From Halorubrum laminariae (GTDB lineage Archaea > Halobacteriota > Halobacteria > Halobacteriales > Haloferacaceae): 64,000 nt of DNA. Position 1 is the first letter of the stretch. The number at the start of each line of letters is the position of its first letter. Positions 37,240-45,983 of the stretch are shown here, one piece after another. The DNA is taken from positions 30,295 through 94,294 of the forward strand of contig NZ_JANHDL010000012.1 of NCBI RefSeq assembly GCF_024494655.1, given 5' to 3'. A program made the translations under genes and the position numbers. The notes below the pieces were generated by a model, which searched no databases, was not told the origin of the DNA, and saw only the letters and a list, made by a program, of their open reading frames with translations.

Positions 37240-38364
37240 ATGACCGGGGACGCCGGCGACATGCTCTCGTGGGATGAGTCGGTGTTCCGCGACGAGTCCG
37301 TCTTCGAGATCGATCACGTCCCCGAGACGTTCCGACATCGTGAGAGTCAACTGGAGAGTCTGAAGTACGCGCTCCGCCCCGCAGTCCGCGGTTCTCGCCC
37401 GCTCAACACGGTCGTACGCGGCCCGCCCGGGACGGGCAAGACTACCGCCGTGCAGAAGCTATTCGGCGAACTCGGCACCCGGACCGACGTTCGGACCGTT
37501 CGGGTGAACTGTCAGGTCGACTCGACGCGATACGCCGTCTTCTCGCGGCTGTTCGAGGGGATATTCGACTACGAGCCCCCTTCGTCAGGGATCTCGTTCA
37601 AGAAGCTATTCGGACAGATCACGGACCGGCTCGTCGAGGAGGACGACGTGCTCGTCGTCGCGCTCGACGACGTGAACTACCTCTTCTACGAAAACGAGGC
37701 GTCGGACACACTCTACTCGCTGTTGCGTGCCCACGAGGCGCACTCCGGCGCGAAGATCGGCGTCATCGTCGTCTCCTCCGATCTCGGCCTCGACGTGATC
37801 GACGACCTCGACACCCGCGTGCAGTCCGTCTTCCGCCCCGAGGAGGTGTACTTCCCCGTGTACGGCGCGAGCGAGATCTACGACATCCTCTCCGAGCGCG
37901 CGAAACGCGGCTTCCACGACGGCGTCATCGGCGACGGCGAACTGGAGCGCGTCGCCGACCTCACCGCCGACAGCGGCGACCTCCGGGTAGGGATCGACCT
38001 GCTCCGTCGGGCCGGGCTCAACGCCGAGATGCGCGCCTCGAAGACGATCGCCACGGGGGACGTCGAATCCGCGTACGACAAGTCGAAACACGTCCACCTC
38101 TCGCGGTCGCTCCGGGGACTCACCGAATCGGAACGCGACCTCGTGCGAGTGCTCGCCGAACACGACGGGCGACGCGCCGGCGAGGTGTACGAGGCGTTCC
38201 ACGACGAGACCGACCTCGGCTACACCCGCTACTCCGAGATCATCAACAAGCTCGACCAGCTCGGCGTGATCGACGCCGAGTACGCCGACGTGGAGGGGCG
38301 CGGTCGCTCCCGAGAGCTCTCCTTGGCCTACGACGCCCAAGCGGTGGTAGACCGGCTGGAGTGA
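37240..38364 (+). CDS. Orc1/Cdc6-family replication initiator
   Basis: A 374-residue AAA+ initiator. Walker A is VVRGPPGTGKTT; Walker B VLVVALDDVNYLF; sensor regions follow; the C-terminal winged-helix part is LTESERDLVRVLAEHDGRRAGEVYEAFHDETDLGYTRYSEIINKLDQLGVI. It binds origin repeats and loads MCM. Haloarchaea have many Orc paralogues and I cannot number this one. The ATG at 37240 is favoured over GTG 37234, with GTTAAGTA about 26 nt upstream. I see no origin repeats in the 165-bp upstream gap. Confidence 0.95.
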   Translation: MTGDAGDMLSWDESVFRDESVFEIDHVPETFRHRESQLESLKYALRPAVRGSRPLNTVVRGPPGTGKTTAVQKLFGELGTRTDVRTVRVNCQVDSTRYAVFSRLFEGIFDYEPPSSGISFKKLFGQITDRLVEEDDVLVVALDDVNYLFYENEASDTLYSLLRAHEAHSGAKIGVIVVSSDLGLDVIDDLDTRVQSVFRPEEVYFPVYGASEIYDILSERAKRGFHDGVIGDGELERVADLTADSGDLRVGIDLLRRAGLNAEMRASKTIATGDVESAYDKSKHVHLSRSLRGLTESERDLVRVLAEHDGRRAGEVYEAFHDETDLGYTRYSEIINKLDQLGVIDAEYADVEGRGRSRELSLAYDAQAVVDRLE

Positions 38365-38380
38365 CGACTGTCCCCCACCG

Positions 38381-38422
38381 CCCGGAACTGCTCCACTCCG
38401 CCCCGGAACTGCTCCACTCCGC
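38381..38422. repeat. Two tandem 21-bp repeats
   Basis: CCCGGAACTGCTCCACTCCGC is repeated exactly at 38381-38401 and 38402-38422, in the space between orc and rpiA. Just two copies, perfect. It could be simple slippage. It lies about 10 bp upstream of the CGCCTTTT box for rpiA. Confidence 0.85.
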
Positions 38423-38466
38423 CCCGCGCCGACGCCTTTTCAACCACCCCCGCCGACTCTGGGCGT

Positions 38467-39216
38467 ATGAAGACGAGCGGCGGGAGCGACGCGGCGAAGC
38501 GACGCGCCGGCGAGTCGGCGGCCGCGGAGGTGACCGACGGCGACGTGGTCGGGCTCGGCACGGGCTCGACGGCGGCGCACGCGATCCGTCGGATCGGCGA
38601 GCGCGTCGACGCCGGGCTCGACGTGCGCGGCGTGCCGACCTCCTTCGCGAGCCGCGAACTCGCCGCAGATCAGGAAATTCCGCTCGTGGACCTCGATCGG
38701 GCGATCGGCCCGGACGCCCCCGGGATCGACCTCGCGATCGACGGCGCAGACCAAGTGGTCACCGCCGCGGCGGGCGACGCCGAGCGCGCGGGTGCGTCGG
38801 CCGACCCGGTGAACGCGCTCGTCAAGGGCGGCGGTGCCGCTCACGCTCGCGAGAAGCTCGTCGACGCGGCTGCCGACCGCTTCCTCGTCGTCGCCGATCC
38901 CGCGAAGGAGACGCCGGTACTCGACCGGGCCGTGCCGGTCGAGGTGCTCCCGGCCGGGCGGTCGGTCGTCGCCGAGGCGGTGCGGTCGGCCGGCGGCGAG
39001 CCGACGCTTCGCGCGGCGGAGCGGAAGGACGGGCCGGTCGTCACCGACAACGGGAACCTCGTGTTCGACTGCGCCTTCGGCGCGATCGCGGACCCGACCG
39101 CGCTGTCGACGACGCTGTCGGCGACGCCGGGAATCGTCGAACACGGCCTCTTCGTCGACCTCGCCGACGAGATCCACGTCGGTACCGAGACGGACGTGCG
39201 GGTCGTGACGCGGTGA
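38467..39216 (+). CDS. rpiA: Ribose-5-phosphate isomerase A
   Basis: A 249-residue enzyme interconverting ribulose-5-P and ribose-5-P. Motifs GLGTGSTAAHAI (phosphate loop), DLAIDGADQV, LVKGGGAAHAREKLV and VTDNGNLVFDC are all RpiA. In archaea lacking the oxidative pentose pathway it supplies PRPP for nucleotides and histidine. The CTTTTCAAC box about 27-30 nt upstream supports ATG 38467. Convergent with a small histone-fold gene. Confidence 0.97.
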   Translation: MKTSGGSDAAKRRAGESAAAEVTDGDVVGLGTGSTAAHAIRRIGERVDAGLDVRGVPTSFASRELAADQEIPLVDLDRAIGPDAPGIDLAIDGADQVVTAAAGDAERAGASADPVNALVKGGGAAHAREKLVDAAADRFLVVADPAKETPVLDRAVPVEVLPAGRSVVAEAVRSAGGEPTLRAAERKDGPVVTDNGNLVFDCAFGAIADPTALSTTLSATPGIVEHGLFVDLADEIHVGTETDVRVVTR

Positions 39217-39326
39217 CCGGTTCCCGCGCCGCGCCCGAACGAAGACTCCTCTACTCGCGGCTGGTCGCACCGCTCATGAGTCGCGGGTCGACACAAAAAT
39301 AACGACGGACTGAGAACGCGTCCGTC

Positions 39327-39494
39327 TTAGAGGTCGCGAGGCTGGACCGTCTTCCGGTCGTTGGCCTCGGCGCGGCGCGCGGCGTCTTCGAGCAGCTCGT
39401 CCACTTCGTCGTCCAGCGCGTCGTAGAAGTCCGAAGCGACGTTCTTGTCGTCCAGGGCTTCCTTGACGGCTGCTTTGACAATAAGGTCTGCCAT
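39327..39494 (-). CDS. Histone-fold micro-protein (CBF/NF-Y or DUF1931-like)
   Basis: A 55-residue protein (MADLIVKAAVKEALDDK ... VDELLEDAARRAEAN ... RKTVQPRDL), too short for most gene tracks. Its pattern, LIVKAAVKEAL - short loop - ALDDEVDELLEDAARRAEANDRKTVQPRDL, is the histone-fold half found in archaeal DUF1931/NF-Y-like proteins. It probably dimerises and may bind DNA. Codon use is normal for this genome. Located between rpiA and larB, minus strand. Confidence 0.8.
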   Translation of the reverse strand: MADLIVKAAVKEALDDKNVASDFYDALDDEVDELLEDAARRAEANDRKTVQPRDL

Positions 39495-39677
39495 GCGCTC
39501 GACGCTATCCGTCGACCGTTAATAAGAGTTCCTGAATTCGCCCGCGAGGGACGCCGTGCGGGCGGTTCGCGGCGATATCCCAGAACGAACACTGATAAAC
39601 CTTGTGAGAGACGCGCCGTCAGCCGGAGAATCAAACCCGATCGATAGCTTCGACACCGTCCGCCACTGACTGATGGT

Positions 39678-40463
39678 ATGCGCGACACGCTAGAAGCGCT
39701 CGACGCCGGCGAGATCGGCGTTGCAGAGGCCGAATCGCGGCTGACGGGCTACGCGACCACGAAGGCAGGCCGGTTCGACGCCGCCCGCGAGCACCGTCGC
39801 GGAATCCCGGAGGCGATCCTCGCGGAGGGAAAGACGCCCGCCGAGGTCGCGGCGCTGACCGCGACCGCGGTCGAAACGACCGGTCGGGCACTCGTGACCC
39901 GCGCGTCCGACGACGACGCCGCCGCGATCCGGACCGAGGTCGACGGCGGCGTGATCGGGCGATCGACCGACGCGTCGCCCGCCGTCGACCACGACGAGCG
40001 AACTGGAACCGTCGTGGTCCACGCGGCCGACTTCGACCCGCCGTCGCTCGACGCGACCGTCGCCGTCGTCGCGGCCGGAACCGCCGACAGCGCGGTCGCC
40101 GGCGAGGCCGCCGTCGTCGCCCGCGAGATCGGTGCGACAGTCGACCGCGTCGACGACGTCGGAGTCGCGAACCTCGACCGAATCTTGGACCAACGCGACC
40201 GGATTCGCGAGGCTGATGTCGTCGTCGTCGCCGCCGGCCGCGAGGGCGCGTTACCGACCGTCGTCGCCGGGCTCGTCGCCGCGCCGGTGATCGCGCTGCC
40301 GGTCTCGACCGGGTACGGGGTCGGCGGCGAGGGAGTCGCGGCGCTTGAGGGCGCGCTCCAGTCCTGTTCGGTGCTCACGACGGTGAACGTCGATGCGGGC
40401 TTCGTCGCCGGCGCGCAGGCTGGACTCATCGCGCGAGCGGTCGACGCGGCGCGCGAGACGTGA
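39678..40463 (+). CDS. larB: Nickel-pincer cofactor biosynthesis protein LarB
   Basis: A 261-residue protein. The N terminus is a helical segment (ETLEALDAGEIGVAEAESRLTGYA-like, HRRGIPEAILAEGKTPAE). The C-terminal NCAIR-mutase-like domain has VVVVAAGREGALPTVVAGLVAAPVIALPVSTGYGVGGEGVAALEGALQSC. LarB carboxylates nicotinic acid adenine dinucleotide to start the lactate-racemase cofactor. LarC and LarE are not in this window. Starts at ATG 39678, divergent from the histone-fold gene. Confidence 0.93.
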   Translation: MRDTLEALDAGEIGVAEAESRLTGYATTKAGRFDAAREHRRGIPEAILAEGKTPAEVAALTATAVETTGRALVTRASDDDAAAIRTEVDGGVIGRSTDASPAVDHDERTGTVVVHAADFDPPSLDATVAVVAAGTADSAVAGEAAVVAREIGATVDRVDDVGVANLDRILDQRDRIREADVVVVAAGREGALPTVVAGLVAAPVIALPVSTGYGVGGEGVAALEGALQSCSVLTTVNVDAGFVAGAQAGLIARAVDAARET

Positions 40464-40513
40464 GCCCGGCGCGTGAATGACGCTGGTGCGCGGACTGTGA
40501 CCTGTCCGGTCGT

Positions 40514-42328
40514 TCACGATTCCGACGCGCCGGTCGGAATCGTCACCGTCACCACCGTCCCGCGCGGGTCGCGGTCGGCGTAGTCGACATCGGCTCCGAG
40601 CACGTCGGCCGCCCACGCGACGACCCAGAGGCCAAGTCCCGAGCCGTGTTCGAGCGCCGTCTCTCGCCCGGACTCGACCGCCGTGACCTCGTGCTCCGGA
40701 ATCCCCGGTCCGTCGTCGGCGACAGTGAGAACGTACCGCTCGCCGGCGTGACCGCGGTCACTTTCTCTGTCGGCGTCGCCGCGAGCGGTCTCGTTACCGT
40801 CGGTCGCTTCTTCCAGCTCGGAATCGGCCGCCGACTCTGCCCGTCGGAGCGACACCCTGACCCACGGTCCGCCGTCGTCGCGCTCGACACCCTCGCTGTC
40901 GTGGTGGTCGACGGCGTTCTCGACGACGTTCTCGACGATCGCGCGGAGCACGTCCACCCTGAGGCGAACCGTTCGATCGCCGTCGCCGTCCTCGTCCGCC
41001 TCAAACTCGATTACGGTGTCGGGCTCTCGTTTTCGGGCGTCATCGACGACCGACGCGACGATATCGCCGACGGTCACCTCGGTCGCCTCCCCCCCTGCGA
41101 GCACCTTTTCGACGGTTCGCGCCTTCTCGCCGAGGGCGGCGAGCGTACCGGCCCGACGCTCTATCGCGTCCGCCATGCGGAGGAGTTCGGGGTCGTCGAG
41201 CCGCTCCGCGAGCAGTTCGCCGTAGCCGTGAACCACGCCGGCGTCATTCCGGAGGTTGTGTCTGAGCACGCGATTGAGCACTGCCAGCTGCTGACGACGC
41301 CGCTCCCGCTCTGTCACGTCGGAGAAGACGACCGTGCGGCCGACGCGGACGCCGTTGGGATCGGCCAACGGCGCGGTCGACACTGCGTACGTGCGGCGGC
41401 GTCCCGCGACACTTATTTCGATCTCCCCGCCGTCCCCGTCGAGGGATATCGGCGCATCGAGGAACGCATCGAGCGGTCGGTCGCGAGCCGTTTCGGCGTC
41501 GACGCCGAGCAGCGACTCGGCCGCCGGGTTGAGCCGGACGATGTGACTGTCGGGCGCGAGCGCGACGATCGGGTCCGCGAGGTCGTCGATCGCGGTCCGC
41601 TCCGCGGCGCGGCTGGTCGTCGGATTGCGATCGAACATCTCCGCACGGTTGAACGCGTACGCGTCGAGCAGGGCGTGCGGAACGAACATGACGGGCGCGA
41701 ACTGCAACTGCGGCACCGGCCCGATCTCCAGCGTCCACGCGACCAGCGCGAAGCCGGGCGGAAGCGAACTCAGCGCGACGGCCGCAGTCTCGCGGCGGTA
41801 CAGTGGCCCGTAGCTGAGCAGCGTGTCGACGAGCAGGAACACGGCGCTGGCGACGAGCACGGTCTCGGCGGCGACGACGAGGTACCCCCACGGGCCGAGC
41901 GCGTACGTGACGGTTTCGACACCAAACACCGGTGCAGGGCGGAACGCGGTCCAGAACGCCCCGTGGAGCGGGTTCGTGAGGAGTGCGACAGTCGAGAGCA
42001 CGCCGAACCCGACGACGGCCGCGAACAGCCGGCCGCGGACCACGTCGCCCCGCCCCGTGTACTCCAGCGCGAAGCCGAGGAAGCCGACGCCCGTCCAGAC
42101 GATCCCGAGCCACATCGCCGTCTCCAGTGCGACCCGGAGCAGGGGGTCAGTGACGAGCAGGCCGACCCCGTAGGAGAGACACCAGAGCGCCTGCGCGAGG
42201 AACACGCCCAGAAACCAATCGACGCCGGGGCGGCCACGGTGTGCCCGGATCGCCCACGCGAGCCAGAGCGCCCCCGCGCCGCCGGCGAGCGAACCGATCG
42301 CGGGCCACGCGGGGACGGCGTCGAGCAT
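40514..42328 (-). CDS. Sensor histidine kinase with 7TM N-terminal domain and PAS
   Basis: A 604-residue membrane kinase. About residues 1-215 form seven TM helices (histidine-kinase N-terminal 7TM type). A PAS domain follows (about 245-340), then the H-box NRVLRHNLRND with H357, and the ATPase part: N-box VENVVENAVDHH, G1 DDGPGIP, G2 GSGLGL. A low-complexity acidic insertion lies between the N and G1 boxes. Haloarchaeal kinases of this type often signal to orphan receivers; no receiver gene is adjacent. Ligand unknown. Confidence 0.93.
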   Translation of the reverse strand: MLDAVPAWPAIGSLAGGAGALWLAWAIRAHRGRPGVDWFLGVFLAQALWCLSYGVGLLVTDPLLRVALETAMWLGIVWTGVGFLGFALEYTGRGDVVRGRLFAAVVGFGVLSTVALLTNPLHGAFWTAFRPAPVFGVETVTYALGPWGYLVVAAETVLVASAVFLLVDTLLSYGPLYRRETAAVALSSLPPGFALVAWTLEIGPVPQLQFAPVMFVPHALLDAYAFNRAEMFDRNPTTSRAAERTAIDDLADPIVALAPDSHIVRLNPAAESLLGVDAETARDRPLDAFLDAPISLDGDGGEIEISVAGRRRTYAVSTAPLADPNGVRVGRTVVFSDVTERERRRQQLAVLNRVLRHNLRNDAGVVHGYGELLAERLDDPELLRMADAIERRAGTLAALGEKARTVEKVLAGGEATEVTVGDIVASVVDDARKREPDTVIEFEADEDGDGDRTVRLRVDVLRAIVENVVENAVDHHDSEGVERDDGGPWVRVSLRRAESAADSELEEATDGNETARGDADRESDRGHAGERYVLTVADDGPGIPEHEVTAVESGRETALEHGSGLGLWVVAWAADVLGADVDYADRDPRGTVVTVTIPTGASES

Positions 42329-42399
42329 GCGTCGGCTACGAGGGCGACGCGGCGGGTAAAGCTATCGCGGTCGCCGTCGCGGTAGCGTTCGTCGAGGAG

Positions 42400-42500
42400 T
42401 CCTCGCGGTAGCGTTCGATGGGGCGCGTCCTCGCGGTAGCGTTCGATGGGGCGCGTCCTCGCGGTAGCGTTCGATGGGGCGCGTCCTCGCGGTGGCTTCG
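42400..42500. repeat. 28-bp tandem repeat array (about 3.6 copies)
   Basis: The 28-bp unit beginning TCCTCGCGGTAGCGTTCGAT recurs at 42400, 42428 and 42456, with a partial, diverged copy from 42484. The unit resembles the 3' end of the neighbouring gene (its codons for IERHR read ATCGAACGC on the minus strand), and decayed versions fill the gap up to that gene's stop. It is not a CRISPR array: there are no spacers. 28 is not a multiple of three, so it is not coding repeats. Confidence 0.85.
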
Positions 42501-42529
42501 GCGTCGCGCGGCGGCTTCGACGACCCGTT

Positions 42530-43123
42530 CTAGCGGTGGCGTTCGATGACCCGTTTCGCGGCCTGGCCCTTCTCTTTCCAGCCGTACCCCTCGTCGTACA
42601 CGTGGCGCTTCGCGTCGACGAGTTCTTCGGGCGTGGACTCCTCGAAGCCGCCGCGGTCCCACGCGCCCGACTTGTGGAGCCACTCGATCACGTTCTCGCG
42701 GGTCTCGGGCCACGAGAGGCCGACCATCTCGTACCACGCGACCATCGCGAAGACGGCGTTGTCGTGACAGCCCGGGACGGAACCGTGTTCGTAGACGGTC
42801 CGCATCGGATCGCGGGTCGGCTCCGAGACGAGTTCTTTGAACTCCGCGGCGGTGAGCAGGCGGAGCCGGTCGCCCTCCTCGACGACGCGCTGATCGCGTT
42901 CGAGTGCACCAAGCGCGGCCTTGTGGAGTCCGCTCCACTCGCCGTGGACCGCCTCGCGTATGGTTGACTCGGCCATTCCCTCGCGCTCGGCACTGAGGAC
43001 CGTCAGGAGATCCGTGTACGCCTTCTCGACAGTCGGCCAGTTCACCCCCTCGAAGTCGCAGTCGGCGTCGTGGAGGCTGTTGGTCGTCCGACAGCCGGGA
43101 CACGGGTAGCGGAACGTCGGCAC
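42530..43123 (-). CDS. Conserved haloarchaeal protein with N-terminal zinc ribbon
   Basis: A 197-residue protein beginning MPTFRYPCPGCRTTNSLHDADCDF (CxxC and a third Cys). The rest is soluble and acidic with winged-helix-like stretches (REAVHGEWSGLHKAALGALERDQRVVEEGDRLRLL) and a well-conserved block SVPGCHDNAVFAMVAWYEMVGLSWPETRENVIEWLHKSGAWDRGGFEE. I recognise it as a conserved haloarchaeal family of unknown function (possibly DUF7474). Its 3' end is the apparent source of the tandem array. Confidence 0.8.
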   Translation of the reverse strand: MPTFRYPCPGCRTTNSLHDADCDFEGVNWPTVEKAYTDLLTVLSAEREGMAESTIREAVHGEWSGLHKAALGALERDQRVVEEGDRLRLLTAAEFKELVSEPTRDPMRTVYEHGSVPGCHDNAVFAMVAWYEMVGLSWPETRENVIEWLHKSGAWDRGGFEESTPEELVDAKRHVYDEGYGWKEKGQAAKRVIERHR

Positions 43124-43260
43124 GACCGCTACTGGAACGCCGCCGAAGTTAGGGGTTTCGCGACGGGGCCCGGCGGGGCAGACATGGGGTGGACCACCCC
43201 CGTGCGCGCGTCTGAGGTTCCGAAACGTTTACTCGACAGCCAGACGCGAGTACACACCGT

Positions 43261-44175
43261 ATGACAAAAGTCAGCGTTGTCGGTGCGGCGGGGACCGTCG
43301 GAGCCGCGGCCGGGTACAACCTCGCGCTGCGCGACGTGGCCGACGAGCTCGTCTTCGTCGACATCCCGGACCAGCGCGAGACGACGATCGGGCAGGCTGC
43401 CGACACGAACCACGGCGTCGCCTACGACTCGAACACCACGGTCAGACAGGGCGAGTACGAAGACACCGCCGGCTCCGATGTCGTCGTGATCACGGCCGGC
43501 ATCCCGCGCAAGGAGGGTCAGACACGGATCGACCTAGCCGGCGACAACGCGCCGATCATGGAGGATATCGGCTCGCAGCTCGCCGAGCACAACGACGACT
43601 TCGTCACCGTCACCACCTCAAATCCGGTTGATCTCCTGAACCGCCACCTGTACGAGGCGGGCGATCGCGACCGTCACAAGGTGGTCGGCTTCGGCGGCCG
43701 ACTCGACTCCGCGCGCTTCCGCTACGTGCTCTCCGAGCGGTTCGATGCGCCCGTCAAGAACGTCGAGGCGACGATCCTCGGCGAACACGGCGACGCGCAG
43801 GCCCCGGTCTTCTCGAAGGTGCGCGTCGACGGCCGTGACCCCGCGTTCGACGGCGACAGGGAGGAGATCCTCGAAGATCTCCAAGAGTCCGCGATGGACG
43901 TTATCAGCCGGAAGGGCGCGACCCAGTGGGGCCCCGCCACCGGCGTCGCACACACCGTCGAGGCCATCCTGCGCGACACCGGCGAGGTGCTCCCCTGTTC
44001 GGTCGTGCTCGACGGCGAGTACGGCTACGACGACACCGCGATCGGCGTCCCCGCGAAGCTCGGGTCGAACGGTGTCGAAGAGATCGTCGAGTGGGACCTC
44101 GACGAGTACGAATCCGATCTGCTCGATGACGCCGCGGAGAAGCTCTCCGAGCAGTACGAGAAGATCGCCGAGTGA
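43261..44175 (+). CDS. mdh: Malate dehydrogenase (lactate-dehydrogenase-like)
   Basis: A 304-residue NAD-dependent enzyme of the TCA cycle, of the [LDH-like] MalDH group characterised in Haloarcula. [18 protein letters not shown] is the Rossmann loop; [20 protein letters not shown] carries the substrate-specificity Arg; TTSNPVDLL and [16 protein letters not shown] (catalytic His) follow. The strongly acidic surface is typical of halophilic MalDH. The ATG at 43261 is close behind a TTTACTC-like box. Confidence 0.97.
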   Translation: MTKVSVVGAAGTVGAAAGYNLALRDVADELVFVDIPDQRETTIGQAADTNHGVAYDSNTTVRQGEYEDTAGSDVVVITAGIPRKEGQTRIDLAGDNAPIMEDIGSQLAEHNDDFVTVTTSNPVDLLNRHLYEAGDRDRHKVVGFGGRLDSARFRYVLSERFDAPVKNVEATILGEHGDAQAPVFSKVRVDGRDPAFDGDREEILEDLQESAMDVISRKGATQWGPATGVAHTVEAILRDTGEVLPCSVVLDGEYGYDDTAIGVPAKLGSNGVEEIVEWDLDEYESDLLDDAAEKLSEQYEKIAE

Positions 44176-44221
44176 TCGCCAAGTGATCTCCGAGTAGACG
44201 GCCGCCTCGCAGACGACCCGA

Positions 44222-45523
44222 TCAGTTTGTCGCGCGTTCGATCGCTGCTTCGATGTCGGCGACGATATCGGCCGGATCCTCGATGCCGACGGAGAGGCGA
44301 ACCATGTCACCGGTGACACCGGCAGCCTCCTGTTCTTCTTCGGTGAGCTGCTGATGCGTCGTCGAGGCGGGGTGGATGACGAGCGTCTTCGCGTCGCCGA
44401 CGTTCGCGAGCAGCGAGGCCAAGTCCGCGTTCTCCACTGTCCCCTTCGCGGCCTCGTAGCCGCCCTCCAGCCCGAAGGTGATCATGCCGCCGTAGCCGCC
44501 TTCGAGGTACTCGGTCGCTTCTTCGTGCGTCTCGTGATCCGCGAGCCCGGGGTAGTTCACCCACGCCACGTCGTCGTGGTCGTCGAGGTACTCCGCGACG
44601 ATCGCGGCGTTCTCGCAGTGGCGTTCCATCCGCAGCGGGAGCGACTCCGTCTGCTGAAGCGTGTTCCACGCGTCGAACGGTGACTGCTGGTCACCGAGGT
44701 CGCGAAGCCCACGGGTGACCGCCGCGAAGGTGAACGCCGCTTCGCCGAAGGCGTCGACGTAGTTGATCCCGTGGTAGGCGGGGTTGTCCTTCGCGATCTC
44801 CGGGAACTTCTCGGGGTACTCCGCCCACGAGAACGACCCACCGTCGACGAGAATGCCGCCGACCGTGGTGCCGTTGCCGGTGAGCCACTTCGTCGTTGAC
44901 TCCCAGACGAGGTCTGCGCCGTGCTCCAGCGGCCGGCAGAGGTACGGCGTCGCGAAAGTGTTGTCGACGAACAGCGGCACGCCGTGGTCGTGGGCGATGT
45001 CCGCGATCCGTTCGATGTCGGGTGTGACGAGCGCAGGGTTGCCGATCGTCTCTAGGTGGACGTACGCGGTGTCCTCGTCGATGGCGTCGGCGTACCCCTC
45101 GTAGTCGAGCGGGTCGACGAACCGCGTCGAGATCCCGCGGCGCTCGACGGAGTGCGTGAGGTACGTGTAGGTGCCGCCGTACAGCGCCGACGAGGAGACG
45201 ACGTTGTCGCCGGCGGACGCGAGCATGAACGTCGCGAGATCGAACGCCGCCATCCCCGAGGACGTGGCGACTGCGCCTACCCCACCCTCCAACGAGGCCA
45301 TCCGCTCTTCTAAGGCGGCGTTCGTCGGATTCATGATCCGCGAGTAGACGTTGCCCGCCTCCTCTAACGCGAACAGCCGCGCCGCGTGATCCGCGTCCTC
45401 GAACTCGTAGGAGGTCGTCTGGTAGATCGGTGTCGCCCGCGCGCCGGTGGTCGGATCGGGTGCCGATCCGGCGTGGACGCTTCGGGTGCGGAACTCGCGA
45501 GTGGTCTCGTCATCTGATGGCAT
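44222..45523 (-). CDS. metY: O-acetylhomoserine sulfhydrylase/aminocarboxypropyltransferase
   Basis: A 433-residue PLP enzyme of the Cys/Met metabolism family; size points to the MetY type, which makes homocysteine from O-acetylhomoserine and sulfide. Motifs YSRIMNPTNAALEERMASLEGGVGAVATSSGMAAFDLA, DNTFATPYLCRPLEHGADLVWESTTKWLTGNGTTVGG (PLP Lys) and HPASTTHQQLTEEEQ. The start is MPSDDETTREF at 45523. The reading frame could extend 5' but this start has no rival promoter inside. Convergent with mdh. Confidence 0.94.
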   Translation of the reverse strand: MPSDDETTREFRTRSVHAGSAPDPTTGARATPIYQTTSYEFEDADHAARLFALEEAGNVYSRIMNPTNAALEERMASLEGGVGAVATSSGMAAFDLATFMLASAGDNVVSSSALYGGTYTYLTHSVERRGISTRFVDPLDYEGYADAIDEDTAYVHLETIGNPALVTPDIERIADIAHDHGVPLFVDNTFATPYLCRPLEHGADLVWESTTKWLTGNGTTVGGILVDGGSFSWAEYPEKFPEIAKDNPAYHGINYVDAFGEAAFTFAAVTRGLRDLGDQQSPFDAWNTLQQTESLPLRMERHCENAAIVAEYLDDHDDVAWVNYPGLADHETHEEATEYLEGGYGGMITFGLEGGYEAAKGTVENADLASLLANVGDAKTLVIHPASTTHQQLTEEEQEAAGVTGDMVRLSVGIEDPADIVADIEAAIERATN

Positions 45524-45648
45524 AGGGTTCCCTCCTCGCGCCAAACGCTTAAAGCCGCCCGCAGTCGCCGACGTTTCCGGTATCTCGGATACGCCTGCGG
45601 ATCGACCGGTCACCGCCCCATCGTGCGAACCTGCCTTCCGATCGACTG

Positions 45649-45886
45649 CCGGAGTGAGTGTTGCACGCGGTTGGTGTTAGAGTTTATAAACGATCGAGTG
45701 GTGTTGCTGGCGAGCGGTGTTGCCGGCGACCGTTTATATATCGTTGCTGGCGCGGTGATCGGCTCTCGTGTCTTGGCTGCTTGTTTATGAGTGATGGATG
45801 GCGTGGTGGATGCGTTCAACGCCCCGACCGACCGCACCGTGGTCTCACACCTCCCCAGCCTCGCTGTCGCCAGCGGCCGTCTGCAA
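45649..45886 (+). repeat. Dispersed repeat, copy B
   Basis: The core 45714-45886 matches copy A (3382-3554) with 3 mismatches in 173 bp. Upstream, 45649-45696 matches the copy A arm at about 80 per cent, including TTTATAA (45683-45689). Copy B carries a 16-bp tandem duplication, so GTTGCYGGCG occurs three times (45703-45712, 45719-45728, 45743-45752). A small frame from ATG 45794 begins MDGVVDAFNAPTDRTVV, as in copy A, but then continues into unrelated sequence. The rest of 45524-45983 has no recognised gene. Confidence 0.85.
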
Positions 45887-45983
45887 CACCCACTCCCGCA
45901 TTCAAGCGGTCCCCGCCGGAGGGCGGTCGTTCGTTCGAGGGTCCATCTGCCCGGTGAGATTCCGACAACGCCGGTTCGTACGA

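Noticed and set aside
40646..42385. 579-codon plus-strand frame
   Set aside because: Antisense to the histidine kinase, which has complete H, N and G boxes.
42400..42500. CRISPR array
   Set aside because: The 28-bp units are directly tandem with no spacers.
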